A DNA stretch of 64,000 nucleotides from positions 124,001 to 188,000 of the forward strand of contig CAWGTB010000016.1 of NCBI GenBank assembly GCA_963825405.1, read 5' to 3'. Under the pieces are notes generated by a model. That model was not told the origin of the DNA. It was given only the letters and a program-made list of their open reading frames with translations, and searched no databases. Both the position numbers and the translations under genes were made by a program. Below, one piece after another: positions 58,101-64,000 of this stretch (position 1 is the first letter of the stretch; each line of letters opens with the position of its first letter). This DNA comes from JACPNO01 sp963825405. GTDB taxonomy: Bacteria; Acidobacteriota; Terriglobia; Bryobacterales; Bryobacteraceae.

Positions 58101-58657
58101 AACAGATGGGCCGCAAGCCGGGCGGCGACCAGGCGGGGCAATCCGGCGAGCGCGGCGAGAAGCCGGGACAGGGCAGCGAGGGCAAACAGGGCCAATCCGC
58201 GCAAGGAAAATCCGGCGAGGGAAAATCGGGTGGCCAGGGGCAATCCGGACAGGGGCAGCGGGGGCAGCTTGGAAACGGCGGCGGAGGGCCCTTCGAGGGC
58301 GGCAGCTACGGTTCGTACGGCTACGATCCCCAAACTGAGCGCGCGATTCGCGAAGGCGTGCGCAACTTGACGCAACTTCCGCTCGAAGGCAATCGCGATA
58401 TCGCCCGTGACATTCAAAGCCTGGCACGCCAGTGGCAAACACTGGAGGCGGAGCGCATGTCGGGCGGCGCGATGCTGCTGGACGATCGCATCAAGAGCCA
58501 GTTACTGGGCGAGATCGAGCAGATCGAGCTGCAGCTACGCCGCCTGGTGGAGGATAAGCAGGGCGGCAATGTGCGCAGCGGCGCGTCGCAACCCGTACCG
58601 GCAGGCTACGCCAACGCGGTAGCGGAATATTTCAGAAAGCTGAGTAAGGACAAATAA
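55120..58657 (+). CDS. Giant DUF4175-like membrane protein with Gln/Gly-rich coiled-coil half (three shifts)
   Basis: About 1178 residues with shifts near 56720, 56970 and 57215. Three N-terminal helices (TAGAALGFTVAGVLIANH; VVLFLALALALGAGLVLPLL; VLSLASAAAAAVLVLMWLG), a basic amphipathic link, beta-sandwich domains (DMMVTAQLVGFQSQRVRLMA; EEVTVAVEADDDFGLKDVDL), then from about residue 540 a charged helical half with QQGQQGQQGQ and GQSG runs. This matches the DUF4175 layout. It is the last of the overlapping cluster and could be an envelope-spanning strut for the MoxR system. Confidence 0.78.
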
Positions 58658-58674
58658 ATTTAGGAGGGAAGCTC

Positions 58675-59256
58675 ATGAGACACACTAGGCTGTTACTGAC
58701 CAGCGCTCTTGGTTTCTTGCTCGCAGTGACTTTCTCTGCGCCTGCTGGTGCGCAGCAAAAGGGTGGCGGCGCGCGCGGCGGTGGCGCGGCTCGCGGCGTC
58801 GGCGGTGGGCACATCCCCGCTCATGGTCCGGCTCCGGCGCGCGCTCAGAAACCCTCGTCGAGGGCTCCGGCCCCGGCAGCGGAAAATCGCCGCTTCGTTG
58901 ACAAGAGCGGACACCCGGAAGCTCCTCACGTTCACTCCAACGATAAATGGATCGGACATGAAGGGGGCCGCAATGATGCCCGCTTCCACGTCGACCATCC
59001 GTTTGAGCACGGGCGCTTTACGGGCGGCTTCGGCCGCGGCCATGTCTTCCGGCTGGGAGGAGGAAGCAGAGATCGTTTCTTCTTTAACGGTTTCTACTTC
59101 GGCGTTGGCGCATTCGACTTCGGCTACGTCGATGATTGGCTCTGGGATAGCGACCAGATCGTGATCTATGAGGACCCGGACCACCCTGGCTGGTACCTGG
59201 CTTACAACGTGAGGCTGGGCACCTACGTTCACGTCCAATACCTGGGCAACGGCTAG
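58675..59256 (+). CDS. Exported Gly/His-rich protein of unknown function
   Basis: 193 residues with a strong ribosome site (AGGAGGGAAGCTC). Signal peptide (LLLTSALGFLLAVTFSAPAG), Gly/Ala/Arg-rich low-complexity region, a His-rich section (HPEAPHVHSNDKWIGHEGGR) and a C-terminal small domain with DQIVIYEDPDHPGWYLAYNV. This tail is seen in many short exported soil-bacterial proteins. Converges with the next gene, overlapping by 4 bp. Confidence 0.7.
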   Translation: MRHTRLLLTSALGFLLAVTFSAPAGAQQKGGGARGGGAARGVGGGHIPAHGPAPARAQKPSSRAPAPAAENRRFVDKSGHPEAPHVHSNDKWIGHEGGRNDARFHVDHPFEHGRFTGGFGRGHVFRLGGGSRDRFFFNGFYFGVGAFDFGYVDDWLWDSDQIVIYEDPDHPGWYLAYNVRLGTYVHVQYLGNG

Positions 59257-60134
59257 CGCACGTCCAAATCTTTCGCTGAGACTACCGGCCCTTTGTAGAC
59301 CTGGCGCAGCTCGTCGAGAATGGTTTGCTCGGTCGAACTTCCCCAGTACATCTGGTGGTACAGGATGAGCAGTTTGGGCTTGGCCTGGTTGGCGATCTCC
59401 CCCAGCTCCGCGGCTGAAGTGTGAGCGCCGGCGAGGTATTCCGACCAGCCGGGCCGGCGCAGGGCCGAGTCGGCTTTCGCGTACGCTTCGTGAATCAGCA
59501 CATTGCAGCCATCGCAATTTTCAGCAATGGACGGGCTGGGCGCGGTATCGCCAGAGAGGACGATGCTGCGGTCGGGCGTATCGAATCGATAGCCGAACGC
59601 CTGAGGCCACGAGCCGTGCCTTACCAGGAACGCTGTCACTTTCACTTTTGGATCTTGATACGCAACGCCCAGCTTGATTTCGTGCGCGTTCACACGATAG
59701 CCGGTCGCGTTGCCGTGTTCCGGGCCATTGATGCGGATGGCGATGTCTTCCTTGTAGGCGGCAAGCAGATGAGTGGCCATGTGCGCCAGGCCGGCGGGTC
59801 CGTAGACTTCGAGCGGCGCCGTGCGGCCCATGATCCACGGCGTGAACATGAGATCGGCAAAACCCAAAGTGTGATCCGAATGCAGGTGGGTCACGAAGGC
59901 TTTAGTGAGATTGGTGGGCTCCAGGCCTTTGATTCCTGACTGGGCGGCGCGCCGGACGATGCCGGTGCCCATGTCGACCAGGTAAGGCGTGCCATCCACC
60001 ACGATGGCGACGGCTGGGCCGGAGTGCTCAGGGTCAGGGCGAGGCGTGCCCGTGCCCAGGAAAACGATCTGGGTCGCAGCTACGGAGATTACCGCCAGCA
60101 GCGCCGTCAGTAAGGCCAACCGAACCAAGCGCAT
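59253..60134 (-). CDS. Exported metallo-beta-lactamase-fold hydrolase (RNase Z/arylsulfatase-like)
   Basis: 293 residues, intact. Signal peptide (LALLTALLAVISVAA), then TQIVFLGTGTPRPDPEHSGP, FVTHLHSDHTLGFADL with HxHxDH, IVLSGDTAPSPSIAENCDGC with the metal Asp, LIHEAY, and AGAHTSAAELGEIA giving a His. This layout is of the extracellular arylsulfatase/RNase Z-like subgroup. Substrate unknown. Confidence 0.85.
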   Translation of the reverse strand: MRLVRLALLTALLAVISVAATQIVFLGTGTPRPDPEHSGPAVAIVVDGTPYLVDMGTGIVRRAAQSGIKGLEPTNLTKAFVTHLHSDHTLGFADLMFTPWIMGRTAPLEVYGPAGLAHMATHLLAAYKEDIAIRINGPEHGNATGYRVNAHEIKLGVAYQDPKVKVTAFLVRHGSWPQAFGYRFDTPDRSIVLSGDTAPSPSIAENCDGCNVLIHEAYAKADSALRRPGWSEYLAGAHTSAAELGEIANQAKPKLLILYHQMYWGSSTEQTILDELRQVYKGPVVSAKDLDVR

Positions 60135-60157
60135 AGCGCGTAAATCATACCACGCGC

Positions 60158-60210
60158 TTGCACTTGCAAGCCGAATATAGTAATCTCTATAGGGAACGGG
60201 TAGATTATAG
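60158..60210 (+). promoter_or_regulatory. Putative promoter region of the sulfite/nitrite reductase gene
   Basis: TTGCAA at 60164-60169 and TATAGG at 60189-60194 lie 19 bp apart. The stretch ATATAGTAATCTCTATAGGG has repeated CTATAG-like half sites that could bind a repressor of the Rrf2 type. The spacing is long and the match modest. Confidence 0.3.
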
Positions 60211-62005
60211 ATGGCAACGATAGTACAAGATTCTCTGGCGGTTCCGGAAGACTTCGATCAGCGGTACGAAACTAGCATTCGTGCTGAGATCGAGCGTTTT
60301 CGTGCCAAAGCGGCGGAGTTGCTGGCGGGGGCGATTACCGAAGACGATTTCCGCTCGTTCCGCCTTCGTGCCGGGATTTATGGGCAGCGGCAGCCGGGCG
60401 TTCAAATGGTCCGCACCAAGATTCCGGGCGGGCTGATGACGGCACGCCAGATGGAGCAAGTGGCGGCTATCGCGGACGAATTCGCCGGCGGTCGAGGGCA
60501 CCTGACCACGCGGCAGAATATTCAGTTTCACTTTGTGCCGTTGGCGCAAGTAGCGGACGTGATGCACAAGCTGGCGGACGTGGGCATGACCTGCCGCGAA
60601 GCTTGCTTCAACACGGTGCGCAATGTGACGGCCTGTCCGCTGGCCGGCTTGAGTCACGATGAAGTTTTCGACGTCCGGCCCTACGCGCAAAAAATTGCGT
60701 ACGCGTTTTTGCGCCAGGAGCTGACCGACAATCTACCGCGCAAATTCAAGATCGCATTCGATGGCTGCCGCAAGGATTGCATTGCTGGCGCGATTCACGA
60801 TGTCGGGCTGCGCGCCGTAATTCGCGAGGAGAACGGCGTTGAGCGGCGCGGGTTCCAGATGGTGGTGGGCGGCGGCCTGGGTCCGCTGCCGTCTGAGGCG
60901 CAATTGTTGGACGAGTTTGTACCGGTGGAAAACCTGGTGAGCCGGATTGAAGCGGTGATCCGCGTGTTCAATAAGCACGGCAACCGGGGGAATCGCAACA
61001 AAGCGCGGTTGAAATTCGTGGTGCGGGAGCGCGGCTTCGACTGGGTGCGAGGAGCAGATCGAAAAGGAATACGCGGAGATTCTGGCGCACGGCGGGATTG
61101 CTACGCCGGAGCGGGTGCCGGAGGGTTTCGGCGGCTACGAATCGCGGCCGCGGCCGCTGGGGCCGGGCGCGCTGCTTCCGGTGGCGGGCTCGAATGGCAC
61201 GGGGCATGCGGCGTACGATCGCTGGCGCGCGACGAATGTTCGCGATCAGCGGCAGACGGGCTACGCAATGGTCACTGTTCGCGTGGACCAGGGGAACCTT
61301 ATAAGCGATCAGATGCGCGGGCTCGCTCAGCTTGCCGGCGATGCGGGCGATGGCCTGCTGCGCGTGACCATCGATCAGAATCTGATGCTGGCTTATGTTC
61401 CGCTGGCGCAACTGCCTGGCGTACATGCAGCGCTCGACCGGATCGGCATGGCGGGCGCGGGGGCGCGTGAAATCGAAGACGTGACCACCTGCCCCGGGGC
61501 GTACTCCTGCAATCTGGCGCTGACGAAATCCATGAATCTGGGCGCGGCGATGCAGCAGGTGGTGCGCGAGTACGACGACCCACTGGTGCGCAGCTTGACC
61601 ATCAAAATCAGCGGCTGCCCGAATTCCTGCGGGCAGCATTGGATCGCCGATTTCGGGTTTTACGGCAACGCGCGCAAGATCGATGGCAAAGAGATTCCGT
61701 ATTACCAGATGCTGCTGGGCGGCGGCTATGACGAAGAAGGCGTGATGCGTTTCGGGCTGGCTGTCCAGAGCATTCCCGCGCGGCTGGCGCCGGAAGCGGT
61801 GAAGCGCATTCTGGATCATTACATCGGGAATCGCGTTGCGGGCGAAACTTTTCGCGACTACGTGATGCGCTTCAAGGTGGAGTTTTTCCGTGTCGCGACC
61901 AGCGACCTGGCTAAGCCGATGGAGATCGAACCCGAGCTTTATCAGGATTGGGGCGACGACACTGCGTTCTCGTTGCAACTGGGGCGCGGGGAGTGCGCGG
62001 CGTAA
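60211..62005 (+). CDS. Ferredoxin-type sulfite/nitrite reductase (one shift)
   Basis: About 597 residues after one extra G near 61053. Two NiR/SiR half domains: QPGVQMVRTKIPGGLMTARQ, HLTTRQNIQFHFVPLAQVAD, NVTACPLAG; second half with DVTTCPGAYSCNLALTKSMN and TIKISGCPNSCGQHWIADFG, the Cx5C and Cx3C cluster plus siroheme ligands. It reduces sulfite or nitrite by six electrons in the cytoplasm. No nitrate genes or cys genes are next to it, so the substrate is open; sulfite is at least as likely. A(T)-rich promoter-like region lies just upstream. Confidence 0.88.
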
Positions 62006-62022
62006 ACAAAGACCAAGACATT

Positions 62023-62100
62023 TCTCGCAGAGACTCAGAGAACGCAGAGAAAAACAAGAACTTCAAATTTTTAGCTAGGTTTCTCTGCGTCTCTGCGAGA
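62023..62100. repeat. Inverted-repeat element, family C, copy 2
   Basis: TCTCGCAGAGACTCAGAG at 62023-62040 and inverted CTCTGCGTCTCTGCGAGA at 62083-62100; the outer AAGACATTTCTCGCAGAG is shared with the copy at 36604. It fills the gap between the reductase stop and purH. Core of 42 bp is AT-rich and unlike copy 1. Confidence 0.8.
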
Positions 62101-62131
62101 AATTCTTCGTCTTTTCTTCTACACTTCGGTA

Positions 62132-63662
62132 ATGCCCAAGATTGCTCGCGTCCTGATCAGCGTCACGGACAAATCCGGGATTGTGGAGTTCGCCCGCCAA
62201 TTGCTTGCTTTCCAGCGTGGAGCTGATTTCCACCGGTGGCACTGCCAAGCTCTTGCGCGAAGCCGGCGTTGCGGTGAGGGACGTTTCTGAAGTCACCGGC
62301 TTTCCTGAGATGCTCGACGGCCGCGTGAAGACCATGCATCCACTCATAACGGGCGGCATTCTGGCGGTGCGCGATAACCCGTCTCACCGTGAGGCGCTGG
62401 CCGCCCACGGCATCCAGCCGATCGACATGGTGGTGGTGAATCTCTACGCGTTTGAGAAAGTGGCGGCGCGCGCCGGAGCTAGCATTCCGGAGCTGATCGA
62501 AAACATCGATATCGGCGGGCCGACGATGATTCGCTCCGCTGCCAAGAATTTCCAGGATGTCGCGGTAGTGGTTTCGCCCGCGGATTATGCGGCGATCCAC
62601 AAAGAGATGACGGCGTCGGGCGGCTCCGTATCGCGTGAAACATGCTGGCGTCTGGCTCGCAAGGCGTTCCAAACTACGGCCGATTACGATAGCGCGATCA
62701 GCGCGCGCCTGGCGCAAGTGGATGGCGCGCCGGCACTGCCGGACGTTCTGCACGTACGCGCGCCCAAGCTGATGGATCTTCGCTACGGCGAAAATCCACA
62801 CCAATCCGCGGCACTCTACGGTACGCGTGGCGTGGGCATTGCCGGCGCCGAACAACTACACGGCAAGGAGCTGTCCTACAACAACCTGGTGGATTTGGAA
62901 GCCGCGTGGCTGCTGGCCGCCGAGTTTGCATCGCCCGCGACGGCCATTATCAAGCACACCAATCCCGCCGGATGCGCCGAGCAAACTGCACTCGCCGAAA
63001 GCTATCGCAAAGCATTCGAGTGCGATCCTGTTTCAGCGTTTGGCGGGGTGATCGGATTCAATCGCGAGGTGGATGAAGAGACGGCGCGCGAAGTAGGCAA
63101 GACCTTTGTCGAAGCGATTGCGGCGCCGGGGTATACGCCCTCGGCATTGGCGCTGCTGAGCGCCAAGAAGAATCTGCGCCTGATGCGCGTGGAGGCGAGT
63201 CCCGAGGGCCTGGTGATCAAGTCGCTGGGCGGCGGGTTCCTGGCGCAGACACCGGATACGCATCAACTGACCCGCGCGGATTGCCAGGTACGGACGAAGC
63301 GCGCGCCGACCGATGCAGAATGGATCGCGCTCGAATTTGCCTGGAAGATCGCCAAGCATGTGAAGTCGAATGCCATTGTTTACGCGCGGGCCGGGCAGAC
63401 AGTCGGAATCGGCGCGGGACAGATGAGCCGCGTCGATTCGGTGAAGCTGGGCGCGATGAAGGCTGTGCTTCCACTGGCGGGAACCGTGATCGGCTCCGAT
63501 GCGTTCTTCCCGTTTCCAGATGGCGTCGAAGAGGCCGCGAGGCACGGAGCGACGGCGGTGATTCAGCCCGGCGGTTCCGTCAGAGATGACGAAGTGATCG
63601 CTGCGGCTGACCGGCTGGGCCTGGCCATGGTATTCACGGGCGTGCGGCACTTCCGCCACTAA
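62132..63662 (+). CDS. purH: Bifunctional AICAR transformylase / IMP cyclohydrolase (one shift)
   Basis: About 509 residues. MPKIARVLISVTDKSGIVEF, then, with one extra C near 62212 removed, FSVELISTGGTAKLLREAGV, GFPEMLDGRVKTMHPLITGG (cyclohydrolase), YGENPHQSAALYG, IIKHTNPAGCAEQTALAESY (transformylase), VSAFGGVIGF and GAGQMSRVDSVKLG. Last two steps of purine synthesis. ATG at 62132 chosen because it begins the conserved RVLISVTDK. Confidence 0.95.
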
Positions 63663-63763
63663 AATACACAACTGTAAATACGATTCCCCAGACCAGGTAC
63701 ACAAAGCCGAAGCCGCAGATCGCGGCCCACGCTTGCCCCGGATGCGGCTTTGCTTTTGCACTA
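63634..63763 (-). CDS. Possible small single-helix membrane protein (start unclear, one shift)
   Basis: The minus frame KPHPGQAWAAICGFGFVYLV, then WGIVFTVVYF and a stop at 63634-63636, is a strong membrane-helix pattern and does not look random. A GTG at 63761-63763 (QKQ...) joins it only through one frame shift. It overlaps the end of purH by 29 bp. About 42 residues. The sequence may have an error here, as elsewhere. Confidence 0.35.
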
Positions 63764-63780
63764 CCTCGTAATCCGAGGTA
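63762..63780. promoter_or_regulatory. Palindromic operator candidate for the PadR gene
   Basis: TACCTCGTAATCCGAGGTA is a perfect 7+7 bp inverted repeat with 5-bp spacer, ending on the first base of a possible start codon of the padR gene. PadR regulators usually bind such palindromes in their own promoters, so this may be autoregulatory. Confidence 0.6.
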
Positions 63781-64000
63781 TGCTTACGCTGATGACCGTG
63801 GACCGGGAATTGCTCAAGGGCAGCGTAACGCTGCTGATCCTGAAACTGCTGTCGCGCGGCGATATGTACGGCTACGAAATCATTCAGGAAGCCAGCCGGC
63901 GCAGCGACAACACGTTTCAATTCAAAGAAGGCACGCTCTACCCGGCGCTTCATCAGTTGCAGCGCAAGGGCTATTTGCGCTCGGAGTGGCGCACGGCGGA
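63780..64000 (+). CDS. PadR-family transcriptional regulator (runs off the window)
   Basis: Start ATG at 63780 or, in frame, 63792. MTVDRELLKGSVTLLILKLL, SRGDMYGYEIIQEASRR and FKEGTLYPALHQLQRKGYLR are the PadR winged-helix DNA-binding domain. The C-terminal dimerisation helix is cut off by the edge. In Acidobacteria-type genomes PadR genes often precede ABC-transporter permease genes (from memory); that cannot be seen here. Confidence 0.9.
   Translation, partial: MLTLMTVDRELLKGSVTLLILKLLSRGDMYGYEIIQEASRRSDNTFQFKEGTLYPALHQLQRKGYLRSEWRTA

Noticed and set aside
1..64000. tRNA, rRNA, riboswitch, origin or attachment sites
   Set aside because: None showed a convincing pattern by eye; only RNase P RNA is clear. 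A covariance search would be needed to exclude small RNAs.

Overview
The window reads as chromosomal DNA of a high-GC, Gram-negative soil-type bacterium. The most likely source is an Acidobacteriota of the Solibacter/Bryobacter type. This is an inference from the gene mix: a complete type II secretion operon, Ser/Thr kinase fused to TPRs, CHASE2 histidine kinase, MoxR/DUF58/VWA cluster, Ada-AlkA fusion, PadR regulators and many short palindromic repeats. No rRNA or tRNA was seen. The only RNA gene is RNase P RNA. There is no CRISPR array and no prophage. One IS630-family element is present.

Many unmistakable genes (yebC, ruvC, trpD, purH, moxR, korA, sulfite/nitrite reductase and others) read correctly only if single bases are removed or added. 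The first 3.2 kb and 52-57 kb are worst. In most cases I could resolve, one base is extra. I treat these as assembly or consensus errors rather than natural pseudogenes, and give each such gene its full span.

Layout. 0-3.4 kb: yebC, ruvC, an exported protein and a TlpA-like thioredoxin. 3.4-11.2 kb: PAP2 phosphatase, triple TonB_C protein, VOC remnant, coiled-coil protein, DUF4097 lipoprotein, amidohydrolase lipoprotein, small secreted proteins and a TPR protein. 11.3-24.0 kb: one long overlapping operon with ECF sigma, anti-sigma, exported protein and gspE-F-G-H-I-J-K-L-M-C-D; its secretin carries a Gly/Tyr/Met tandem repeat. 24.0-31.2 kb: HicBA, TPR kinase plus exported Cys-rich protein, 2-oxoacid:ferredoxin oxidoreductase (korBA) and a decayed HicB. 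31.2-36.6 kb: NtrC-type regulator with CHASE2 kinase, membrane glycosyltransferase, tiny basic protein, BON protein, rnpB. 36.6-38.75 kb: dispersed inverted repeat and an IS630 element inserted into an unknown gene. 38.8-45.7 kb: ogt, ada-alkA, ndk-sucD-sucC, trpD, a degenerate receiver and a TIM-barrel isomerase-like protein. 45.9-58.7 kb: a tightly packed cluster of VWA/GATase membrane protein, caspase-like protein lacking an obvious catalytic Cys, TPR metallopeptidase, MoxR ATPase, DUF58, BatA-like protein and a giant DUF4175-like Gln/Gly-rich protein. 58.7-64 kb: exported Gly-rich protein, MBL hydrolase, ferredoxin-type sulfite/nitrite reductase, purH and the start of a PadR regulator.

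The two regions most likely to act as integrated machines are the sigma/anti-sigma-led secretion operon and the MoxR/VWA cluster. The latter is the best candidate for an under-described envelope system. At least five families of short inverted repeats lie between genes.
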